NCBI GenBank assembly: GCA_019054805.1
Contig: JAHQIY010000015.1
Location: 1,744,001-1,808,000 of the forward strand
DNA length: 64,000 nucleotides
Source: Brachionus manjavacas
Taxonomy: Eukaryota > Rotifera > Eurotatoria > Ploima > Brachionidae
Direction: 5' to 3'
Of the stretch, positions 1-9,246 are shown one piece after another. Position 1 is the stretch's first letter. The number at the start of each line of letters is the position of its first letter. A program made the position numbers and the translations under genes. The notes below the pieces were generated by a model. It was not told the DNA's origin. It saw nothing but the letters and a program-made list of their open reading frames with translations, and ran no database searches.

Positions 1-1921
1 AAATTATTATGATCATTTAGAATTAAATAATTGAACAGTTGCTCCATTAAACTCAGTTTTTTCTTGGTTTCCGGAGTTTTGTTGTTATTGGTGTCTCTCA
101 ACTTTAACACATCTGACTTTGAAAATTTGTCTTGATGCTAAATTTTTAAATTAAATTTCCTCTTTAATTTCTGTTGATTAAGCATAAAACCTGTCTTCTG
201 ATGGTATCAGTGAATTTCAAAAATTCTTCAACAGAATCAGCAACAGTCTCAAAATCGCTTTTTGACGATTCCTTTAGAAAATTCTTTGATTTGAATTCTT
301 AAAACTATTTTAATTTTACTCTTGGAAATAAATTTGTCTCTATTAATTCGAGCATGAACGAATTCAAATTTGGCAATGGGCTCACTTGGTGACCATTTGA
401 TCTGCATGATTTCAAATCAGTTTTTTCTATTTGATTTTCGAGTTTATTTCTTGGCTTCTTTGAACAATTCATTTTGACTTTTTGAAAATTTTCACAGCTA
501 TTAGATGGTCTTATATTTTCCTTGTTTTGATTAGCAGAAGAATTTTTTTTGGATAATTTTTGGTTAAGACTTAAAAAGAGTAACTAGAGTGTGTTTCATT
601 ATGAGCTATTTGCTTTACTTTTTCATCTCATTTTCCAAATTGGAACATTTTTCTCGCAACAGGTCAACTTCGAATTTTAATTCCTAAAGTTATAAACTTA
701 TTAAAAAAAGAAGAAGAACAAATTTTTCCTACTTTATCATTCCAATAAGGCTTTGAGATCATCTCCTCGAAATGAGACAATTTTGATTCCAGCTAAAAAT
801 AAAAGGCTTGTATTTTAAAAATTTTATTATCATTGTTATTTTTAGAAAAAAAATTACTTCATTGTTTTTTTTTTCCAATTTGGCATTTGCTGTTTGCAGA
901 ACACTAATAATTTTCTGAAAAAATTATTTAATCTAAAAAAAATCACCAGAAAATCTACCTTTTGTTCGTCTTGATGTGACATGTAGCTTTTAATTTTAAG
1001 CTGACTCTCTTCGATCACTTTGGTCAATTGGAGCTCTTTATCTTTGACTAAAAATGAGCTTTCATCAAGCATTTGATTAAGATTAATATTTTGATCAGTC
1101 AAAAGGCTCAATTTTTTTTTAAGCTCATCATTTGTAGTGCGTAGATCATCAATATCTCTCTCATAGAACAAAACTCTGCTTTGAAAATCAGTGTTTTTTT
1201 TTATATGCTCACTGATTATCACACTTTGGTTCTCCAATTCGGTGCCTATTTGAGAATTAGTGTCCTCGGCAAGACACAATTGATCCCTTAAAATTTCAAT
1301 TTGATCGCGAAGCTTGAAATTCTCGGACTTTAAGTCTGCCAGCTCATTTTTGGTCCGGCTCAATTCAAGCTTTAAATCTTTGTCCAAAAGGTCATATTCA
1401 CTGAATTGATTCAGCTCGTTGTCAGACAGAGACAGCGATTTATTTGACAGTCTTATTTTTCTGAATTCATTTGAATTTTTAAATTTAAATTCGTCTTCCA
1501 TTCCGTTGGTGTGAATGGAACTCAGTTTTTCATTACAACTCACCGAATATCTGAGGTTTCTTAATTTTTTGTCACACAAATAAGAGTTTCGCTTGATCTG
1601 AGTTGCTTTAGGTTCCGTGCCAGGTCTTATTTGTTTGATTGATTTAATTAGCAATTCTTTGAAAGTATGAAAGTCCAAGCTTTTTTCCGACAAATCCGAG
1701 TCTGTCTCTAAATAAAAATACTCTTGGAAGTTTTTTTTCAGAAGCTCAATTAGATTGTTGTTGGGGTTTTTGTCGAAGATTTTGGTTTCAAAGTAATCTA
1801 TTATTTGATTGCAGATGACAAACGAGTGCTGTAGCTTGTCGTCCATTTCCGCATCGAAATTGGCACATTTGCTGAACAAATCTCTGAGTTGTTCGTCCAA
1901 GCATTCTTTAAAAAAAGCCAC
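1..1921 (-). CDS. Coiled-coil protein, 5' part of gene (3' end outside window)
   Basis: The reading frame starts at ATG 1921 and can be followed through seven exons: 959-1921, 858-914, 733-792, 619-683, 320-569, 191-283 and 1-137 (open at the window edge). Introns are 36-65 bases with GT...AG ends and consistent phases. The 283/320 junction, a 36-base intron, is the least certain. At least 540 residues are encoded. The N-terminal 200 residues are acidic and Ser-rich. Residues about 205-400 are heptad-like with many Leu, Glu, Lys and Gln, typical of a long coiled coil. A basic, Asn/Lys/Ser-rich segment follows. No catalytic motif, signal peptide or membrane segment is visible. I do not recognise the family; a centrosomal, Golgi-tether or cytoskeletal scaffold would be compatible, but that is a guess from the coiled coil alone. 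Confidence 0.72.
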
Positions 1922-3010
1922 TTTAAGATTTAAGCTGAAAAAGTGAAATAGCCAGATAAAAGTGTACCATTGCCATAAAACAAAGCTGAAAAATTTTCAG
2001 ACTCATTCTCAGACTCATTTTCGATCATTTTTTTGCTCAAATTTTAATTTATATTTTAAAAATTGTAAAAATTTTGATCAGTTTGTTATGTAAATTTAGA
2101 GTGGTGAAGATTAAGCGAGCAAGTCTTATTTTTCTAAATTTCTAATTTTAAAAAATTTGCCAAATTTGTTTGTATAATTGAATTTTAATCCACAAAAATA
2201 GATTTGAACCAAAATCCTTTTAATACAAATAGCATACTTAGATTTTTAATATTTTATTATAGTTTGCCTAGTTTATTAAATTTATATACGTGATTAAGAT
2301 ATTCAAATCTAGGATTAGATTTAATTTTAAACTAGAACAGAGATGCAATCTTTGTTAGCTATTAGCTTTGCTTGAAATCAAAATTTTCAGCTATCTAAAA
2401 TTTTGAAATAATTCAATGAAGCGTCATCAAGTGCAAATTTACAATTAAAATGAGATAACTTACTCCAATTAGATAGAATATTAGATGAAACGTCTAAATA
2501 AAGGCCGATAGTAAATCGTGTCTTATTATTTATAAATTTTTTTTTATTTTAATCATTATCCTCAGTCAGGCTGGTTAAATGAACCCGTTGTTTTGATCCA
2601 AGTCTAATTTGGCAATTTCTAGTTGAGTGGTTGAAAAAACCCTAAACAAAGAGAAAATAACATAAATATGTATAAAAAAATTTTTTAAACACAATTACAA
2701 ATTGATAATTAAAATCGATTCCAAGAATAAAATACCCAAGATTTTTACCCAAATATTAAGATCATACATAAAAATAATAATTGAAACTAAATATAATATC
2801 ATAGAAATACAATGTTCTTTATTAGATTATAGTTGAGCGGGCCCTTTAATAAAATTTAGTCTATAAAAATTAATAAAAATAATGTTTATTGCATTAATAA
2901 AATAAAATTGAGCGTTTAATTATTCAATTCAAGTACAAAATTATTAAAAATAAATTGCTGGTAAAAATTAAATTTTGATTAAAATAATATTTTAACAAAC
3001 AAAAAAAAAA
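1922..3010. other. Intergenic, no gene seen
   Basis: AT-rich sequence upstream of the coiled-coil gene. It contains homopolymer runs and short stop-riddled frames only. It presumably holds that gene's minus-strand promoter, but no specific element can be named. Confidence 0.5.
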
Positions 3011-3011
3011 C

Positions 3012-3240
3012 AAATTTGGACAAAAAGAGGATTCTTAGTTAAAGGTGGTCTTCCACGTTTTCTTCTTTGGTCCTTAGCAATTGTTTTGGCTTTTGGAGGA
3101 GGTTTAACTTCTTTTAAGCGAATCGCTAAATTAACTTCAAGCTTGCATATGTATTCCTTCAAATAAACTGAGCAAATACATTTAGCTTTGCTCCAAACAT
3201 CAGCATTCTCTCTATTAATGCACCATATATTGAATGATTT
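3012..3240 (-). mobile_element. MULE-type transposase relic (SWIM zinc finger and basic tail)
   Basis: The reverse strand has about 75 codons without a stop. It reads as a degenerate SWIM finger (CIC, then CKL where the family has CKH), followed by IRLKEVKPPPKAK and the basic KRGRPPLTKNP motif. This order (CxC...CxH, IRLK, Pro-rich, KRGRPxxxKxxL) is what I know from the C-terminus of MULE transposases in invertebrate genomes. The last zinc ligand is lost and no catalytic domain is nearby, so this is a fossil. Confidence 0.6.
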
Positions 3241-3439
3241 AATATATTGATTAACTACACAATTAGTTAATTATATGCAAATATAAATAATGTTTGAATT
3301 TGATTTTTTTTTCATATTTTATTTTTATGTCCGGTTAATTAGTAGCCTTATTAATTTATTGAGATTTTTTCTCTAAAAAATGAAAACTTATTAAAGAAAA
3401 AATAGTAAATTTTTTTCTCTTTAATACTTTTAATTGATG

Positions 3440-3665
3440 AAAAAAGGAGAGGGCCTAAAACAATTCCAGAAAATTTACTGGTAGCGTCTGTCCACTCCGT
3501 CACATGCTGTTTCCGATCAAATAAAAAGTTATTTTAACTTTTGTTGAATGCTTTGACCAAGTCGAGAATAAACACAAATAAATTAAATGTCATCGCTGAT
3601 TTTATCTAAATTTTCAAGCAGATTATTCACTCTCGACTTATTAAGGACAAAGTACAAAGAAAAAG
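3440..3665 (-). mobile_element. Non-LTR retrotransposon RT palm fragment, degenerate
   Basis: Reverse-strand reading shows FILDLVKAFN, corresponding to RT motif A (F/YxDxxKAFD). It is followed by an RKQHVTEWTDATS segment and then GIVLGPLL, corresponding to the SGVPQGSVLGPLLF motif B region. Several stops interrupt it. The order and spacing match LINE reverse transcriptases. No 5' or 3' boundary is visible. Confidence 0.55.
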
Positions 3666-3669
3666 TCTA

Positions 3670-5700
3670 ATATATAAAAACACACTCATTACTTCACTCA
3701 TTCAAGATTTTATTGATGTTTTTGTTGAAAGCTCAAGAAGTTCTGAACTTAAAACCCCCCTTTGTAAAGCCTCAAATGAGCTCTTCCAATGGACAACTGT
3801 TTTTCTGTAGCATTTCCAATTTCCCTTTCAAATTCTAATGTCACTTTACTAACTTAATATAATTTTTTTTATGGACACTTTTTTAAAAATTTTAAATACT
3901 AATGACGAAAATATTAACACTCAAACACCGAATTTTTATTTATACGTTAAGTACTAGAAGGAACCTAAAAACCCCTTTTGATAACATCAAGTACCATAAT
4001 TATTCAAAATATGTTAAAAAAATATAGTGAATATAAAAATAAATGTCTTTTTTTAATTTTGATTTTGGTTTAAAAAAAAATTTGGATATTATTAAGTTAA
4101 AATTTAAAATTATTCATAAAATAAATATAAACAAATACAGGAATTTTTTTTTAATTCGTATTCGTAGCAATTTATTTACGTGTTGGTCTAACCTTCTCAT
4201 CTAAAATTTATTGTTTACCCTTTCTCCGTTCTCAATCAATCCCATATTGTTCTTAATTTCGAATTTTTGTCAATGTAAGTTGCTTATTCTTCTGTAGATT
4301 ATTCATTACCTGAGTATTCATCTGATTCTTATTCGGTATTAGGTTGATTTGGTGTTTTCATTTTTTCTTCAAAATTATTATCTGAGTTTTAATTATCCTC
4401 ATAATCATTAAAATTATCATCAGAGACTTCTTGTTGAGTATGATCTGGATTTCTAAGAAATTCAACAGCTTGTAAGGTAGCTTTCATCGAGACTTGGTTC
4501 AAAAAGTTATTATTATTTAAATATAGTAGAGTTTGGAATTAAAAGCATAATTAGCCATGTATTAACTTGACTTTACCAAGAATAATACAATATTTTTGGA
4601 GGGTCCAAAGAACCCCTTTTCGGGTTTAGCGTATACTTTTTTTTTGCATGAAAACAAAGATATTTTGTAATCAAAATTTATTAATTATAACATTTTTTTT
4701 ATTTTAACTTTGATGGAGAACAATAATCGTCAAAAATGATTAAATTTACTGAGCAATAAGCAAAATAAGTACCAAAAAGTGTCGGAGAAACCCCTCCGGG
4801 TTTTGAGTGTTAAATAAACTATTTAAAAAAAAAGTTATAGGTTATTAAAACCGTTAATCATTACAAACTTTCCATTAATTAGGAAGAAAAAGTAGTTAGT
4901 GATATTGGTCCATATTTTACTCTTAAACACCTTTCTTGAAGTTTTGTGTCACTCTGGCCTGTTTCCACAGATTGGAAGTTTTTCGGTAGAAAAAGAATTG
5001 ACGCTAAGTACCTCGGAGAAACTAACAACACAGTATTTTACAACGAACGGGTGAAAGCCGTGGATAATTACGTAGTTACCATTTGCGAACACTGGTAGGC
5101 AAACACTAGCTGCTGGGAAATCAATTTTGGTTCTCAGTTGGTTCTCAGTTGGTTCCAGTACAATGAAGAATGTAGGCAGTTATTTTCTGAGGAGGCGAAG
5201 CGATGACTATGTAACACTCTGAAGATTCGCTCAGGTTTATTTGTTAATTTGAGTAGACCTCTTTGTTTTTTGCATATTCCTGTTGATTGGCGTCAAAAGA
5301 TGTACTTGAAGCAGAAGTGAGAGTTAATGACGACGGTCCTTTAATCCGACGTTCTGTCTTCAGTACATTCAGATTGCTAAATCTATTAAAAAAGGCCTAA
5401 CATATTAATCGTTCAAATTATTCATTTTGTTCAATTTGTTCATGATCTTTTAGTATATTTGGTCTTTTAAAAATTTCAATAAAAGATAATTATTTTTTAA
5501 TTTTTATTTATTTATTTACAATTTTTCTTTGTTATAAATATTTAACAAAGAATAAATAAAAAAATGAAAATACATCGAATTCATGTGTTTTAAAAAATTT
5601 TTTTTTTAAATTTTGATAATTTTTACAAAAAAAAAAGAAAAAAGAATAAATGATTAAAAAATGATATTCCACTAAATAATCAGTCATTAAAAAAAAAAAC
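3670..5700. other. Intergenic debris, no intact gene
   Basis: Low-complexity AT-rich sequence interrupted by islands of higher GC. A minus-strand stretch at about 4160-4480 is rich in acidic codons but has many stops. A plus-strand stretch at about 4960-5215 looks coding-like (see findings). Three short GC-rich inverted motifs of the type AACCCC...GGGTTT occur near 3967, 4613 and 4785. No family was recognised. Confidence 0.4.
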
Positions 5701-6560
5701 AACACAAGACTCAGTTTGTCGGATTGTATTCAGATCGTCAATACATAAGAAGTGACGAACTGTCAATACTCTTTCTAAAGAATTCTGGTTGCACTAGTTA
5801 CTCGCGTAGCCGATGGATTTGCTAATAAAGAAACTACGAGGATAGATGCATCATGTCATCATCACTTCATCACCAGTCTTGATCCAACGCCTAACTTGCT
5901 CGCTCCTTCCATTCAAGTAACTGAGAGTAATTAATCGAAAGCTTTCAATAGCATTTCGAACATATATAGACTGTCTAGAACTTTGGAAGCCGGCTTTTGA
6001 TTTTCACTTATTAAATGTCATTCAATCATGACCATGTTGAATTTTGAGTAGCTGGATGAGATACTATGCCTGCATCCTTCTTTAAGTGTGCTTGAGCCAA
6101 GAGCTCCTCTTCTCTCGAGGTGGAGTTTTGATTTCAGATCAGGTCCCATTTTTGAAAGTCTACACTGATATAGCCTCGTGGATACGGATTCCAGGCCACT
6201 ACTGGAAATTTTAGATGATGACGAACAAAGGACTTGAAAAGGAGGTCAACTAACTTTATAGATAAGTCCTGAATGTGAGTCGTATTCGATTTGCAACGAT
6301 GACGTAAATCGAATACGACTCACATTCGTTGTTTTTGAAAGCGTGAGGCGCCCAAGCTTAGAATCAATTCTCGTGTTGTTGGCTCCCAAATGCATGAAGA
6401 CACACTACTCTTTGTTAAATTTAGTTTGTCAAGTGTCCAACCATACAACAAATCTGTCAAGATCTGCCTGCATTTCCATCGAATCCTCTTTACGCATAAA
6501 TGATGTCGCCAAAATAGTATTAACTAAGAAGCTGCAATTTCGAACAACGGAAAATTGTTA
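5700..6560 (-). mobile_element. LINE reverse transcriptase C-terminal region, degenerate
   Basis: On the reverse strand, fragments in broken frames follow the order of a LINE RT thumb and C-terminus. They are MEMQADLDRFVVWLDT, then CVFMHLGANNTRID, then SFVRHHLKFPVVAWNPYPR, and then a region resembling the Leu/Arg-rich connection (LITLSYLNGRSEQVRRW). Stops and frameshifts occur throughout. The plus-strand frame at 6343-6561 is the antisense of this relic. A perfect 22-base inverted repeat lies inside it (separate entry). Confidence 0.65.
6271..6327. repeat. Perfect 22-base inverted repeat with 13-base loop
   Basis: Left arm 6271-6292 (starts GAATGTGAGTCG, ends TCGATTT) and right arm 6306-6327 are exact reverse complements around a 13-base spacer. 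It is embedded in the LINE relic and interrupts its reading. Confidence 0.95.
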
Positions 6561-6949
6561 AATGAAATTATATTATAAAGTTAGGATTTGTGATTCAGTA
6601 TGATTAAGAAGAACATTGGACGACTGAAAATCTTGCCACGGGCGATCTCGCCAAGGCTTACGGAAGCCGAATCAAATTTATTATAAAATTGATCTAAATA
6701 AAAAATTGACATGTAGATGTTCTTTTAAACAAAATAACATATAAATTTTTAAAAACTAAAATTAAAGTCTAAATCATGAACTTCTGACTTTGAAATATAA
6801 AAAATTTAGTCAAATAAAAAATTTGCGATAAACAAATTTTTACAAAAAAAATTCAATTATTATCATTATTTAAAGAGAATAATAAAAAACAATCGATATT
6901 TTAACAATATAAACTTGGATAACAAAGTGAAAAATTTTCTCTTAAAAAA

Positions 6950-7123
6950 ATGCATAGACAAACATTGATACAAAGAATTGATTGTAATCTAAACGAGTAT
7001 AAAAAAAAGCTGTGGCCAAATCTTGTGAATCAAAAATACAAATTTAAATCGATTACAAAACTTAAAACTCAAAAACCAAAAAAACAAATTTTTAGGTCAA
7101 TAATTGAAAATGTCCTATGTTAA
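6950..7123 (+). other. Upstream ORF overlapping the start of the EF-hand gene, copy 1
   Basis: ATG 6950 opens a 57-codon frame, very rich in Lys, Gln and Asn, that ends with TAA at 7121-7123. It therefore overlaps the main ATG at 7110 in another frame. The second gene copy keeps the same frame (16641-16814). A sequence ending TTTTTAG at about 7095 looks like a splice acceptor, so this frame could lie in a 5' intron or outron rather than in the mRNA. Confidence 0.35.
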
Positions 7124-8423
7124 CTATTCTAACAATGAATACTCGAGTGTGAACAAAAGCGAGTTGAACAGTGTGGTAGAAAATGCTCTGAGAAGTGTTT
7201 CGGCAGCGAGTATTTCACAAGGATACACTCAAAGCTATCCAGTTAGTGGAGATCAGAGTGGTGTGGCCAGCAGTTCATATCAAAATGTTGAAGTGGTATC
7301 AAGTGGTCAATCGAATGCTCGATTGAGTGGTCAATTGAGTGGTCAATTGAGTGGTCAGTTGAGTGGTCAAGCAAGTGAAAATTGTAGATTTTTGCCACCG
7401 ATATCATTGGATCAATACAAATTGAACAATGATCCAAATCCAGAGTTGATCAGAAAGAAACCAAGCGAGAAAATAAGATATGTTCAAGATGTTGCGTTTA
7501 GATTTTTGGAGCCACCAAAAGCGCCAAAGCCAGGCGACATTGTTGTGAGACAATTGCCAAATAGACAAATAGCTCCAGCTCCTCCACTGGTTGTTCGTCA
7601 AGCTCCGCCAAAGCCTGCCAATCCAGCTCCATTGGTACTGCGCGAAGTTCCACCACCACCACCGCCTCAAATTCCAGACCAACAAGTGTTGGTGCCAGGC
7701 AAAGTGTTGGCTCCACCAGCTCGTAAGGTTGTTGTCGAACGCTTGCCACCAATTCCACCAAAGCCACAGCAAATATTCTTGGAAAAGTGGTTGCCATTCA
7801 AGCAATCAAACCGAAGAGTTGTTTATCATCGAGCTGAGCCAGACTGTGTTTTGCCAAATCCAAGAAATTTGGTCATTCAATGGGAAGCTCCAGAAGTCGA
7901 AGTGACTCGTGAGTACAGAAATCTAGGCACTCAATTGGCAAATCCAGATGAATATGCGAGACGATTTGGCTCGGAACTGTTGAGACATGACGAATTCAAA
8001 CAAGCTGCCTCCAAAATCGGTGCTCCACAAAGTGTTGTTGTTTCGGACAGTCACAGAGAACACGGCTTGCCACAACTAGAAGGTGAAGTCGAAGCATTGA
8101 GCTTAGTTGACGTGAGCCGAACTGATTTGGCCGCCTATGCTCAATACTTAAGCCAAAACGGAATCACATACAATGCTTCTTTGTTTTCAAGTGAAGCTAG
8201 TCCATACGGATTGATCACATCAACTGAATCAGCCAATTTGTTGTCATATCAAGAAGCTTCTTCCATTGCAAGCAACATCGAATTGAGTAGTGAAAAAGTA
8301 ATCTCTGAATCTGAATTGAGAGCTTACTTTGCTTCAATTGACACCAATGGTGATGGCGTTTTAAGCTATGAAGAATTCAAAGCTGCTGCTGCTGCTTCTT
8401 CTTCTTCATCTCCTATTTACTAG
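7110..8423 (+). CDS. Pro/Val-rich protein with C-terminal EF-hand, copy 1
   Basis: Intronless, 437 residues from ATG 7110. An in-frame TTG lies six bases upstream, but ATG is the natural start. Residues 1-65 are Ser/Gln-rich, followed by tandem LSGQ repeats (one LSGQ unit more than copy 2). Residues about 105-260 are Pro/Val-rich with repeating VVRQ and PPKPxxP patterns. A conserved-looking block around NLVIQWEAPEVEVTREYRNLG and DEYARRFG follows. The C-terminus carries one canonical EF-hand loop, DTNGDGVLSYEE (about 411-422), with Asp, Asn, Asp and Glu at calcium positions 1, 3, 5 and 12. The pattern recalls, from memory only, Pro/Val-rich cytoskeletal proteins of protists; I cannot name the family. 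The gene is clearly GC-richer than its neighbours. Calcium binding is likely; the role is unknown. Confidence 0.85.
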   Translation: MSYVNYSNNEYSSVNKSELNSVVENALRSVSAASISQGYTQSYPVSGDQSGVASSSYQNVEVVSSGQSNARLSGQLSGQLSGQLSGQASENCRFLPPISLDQYKLNNDPNPELIRKKPSEKIRYVQDVAFRFLEPPKAPKPGDIVVRQLPNRQIAPAPPLVVRQAPPKPANPAPLVLREVPPPPPPQIPDQQVLVPGKVLAPPARKVVVERLPPIPPKPQQIFLEKWLPFKQSNRRVVYHRAEPDCVLPNPRNLVIQWEAPEVEVTREYRNLGTQLANPDEYARRFGSELLRHDEFKQAASKIGAPQSVVVSDSHREHGLPQLEGEVEALSLVDVSRTDLAAYAQYLSQNGITYNASLFSSEASPYGLITSTESANLLSYQEASSIASNIELSSEKVISESELRAYFASIDTNGDGVLSYEEFKAAAAASSSSSPIY

Positions 8424-8455
8424 ATATTATTTTAGTATTTAACAAACAAAGCCAC

Positions 8456-8459
8456 AATG

Positions 8460-8492
<33 letters not shown>

Positions 8493-8510
8493 ACAACATC
8501 AACAACAAAA
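8456..8510 (+). repeat. CAA/ACA microsatellite
   Basis: CAA/CAT triplet array just after the stop codon of copy 1. The matching array after copy 2 (about 18135-18185) is shorter by a few triplets. Confidence 0.9.
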
Positions 8511-8829
8511 TGACATTAATATAATTTTAAATTTAAAAGACTTTTATTTTGGTTATGGCAAAAATCTCAACAATTAAAAAATTTCTATTTATTTTCTCTT
8601 TTTTTTTTAATAAAAATATTTTATAATTAAATCTTTTTTCTCCAAATTTCAATTTTTCTGGTTTAATTTTTTAGAGACGATCCGCTTTTTTAAAATATGT
8701 ACAACGACACCAATATGTTATTGGTTTAAAATCACTAAAATATTTAAGATTCAAAAGCGACATTTTATATGAAATTTATTTTTTTTTCATTTATAACAAA
8801 ATAATTTAATTAAACAAAAAAAGGGTGTT

Positions 8830-9000
8830 TGTCTACAAAACAAGCCCTTCAATGGGCATCATAAGGACGACCACCAGTAACATGGAGGTCAACAATCACG
8901 AAAAAGAGTTCATCGAAATTGTAATGAAATGAGGAGAAGCAAAGGTAAAGACACTAGATCGACTTGAGTGGAAATCAAGAGTATTTTGGGATAAAAAAAG
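8830..9000 (+). mobile_element. LINE ORF2 3' terminus relic
   Basis: Plus-strand reading gives KQALQW, then GRPPVTWRSTI, then (in a shifted frame) WGEAK and DRLEWKSRV. This reproduces the well-known C-terminal signature of many non-LTR elements, GRPxxTWRxxxxxE followed by WGxAxxLAxDRxxW. Frameshifts and stops show it is dead. It begins about 200 bases after the end of duplication copy 1. Confidence 0.55.
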
Positions 9001-9246
9001 CACTCATCATACAGTAATTTTATGTCAGTTAACTAAAATTCAATAAATTTACTGAATAAATAAATATTTTTGCTATCTTTTTTTAATTAATTTACTGAAA
9101 TGGATTTATTGATTTAATAATATTATATTAACTGAACATTTAATTATTTTTTGAAATTATTACTATTATTTTGTATTATTTTACTAAATATATTTTACTG
9201 AAGATTAAATACTTTTGCTAAGAAAATTCAATAAATTTACTGAATA

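Larger units (their letters stand above)
6932..8639 (+). repeat. Direct duplication, copy 1 (about 1.71 kb)
   Basis: From 6932 to 8639 the sequence is almost identical to 16623-18315. It covers the leader, the coding region and about 200 bases of 3' flank, including a CAA microsatellite. Similarity stops abruptly on both sides. Both copies point in the same direction. Confidence 0.93.

Noticed and set aside
6343-6561. 72-codon plus-strand frame
   Set aside because: Antisense of the LINE RT relic, which explains the sequence on the other strand.
7404-7905. Overlapping frames on both strands over the Pro-rich part of the EF-hand gene (also 17083-17584)
   Set aside because: Shadows of a repetitive GC-richer coding region. 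The Trp-rich and His-rich products are typical frame artefacts.
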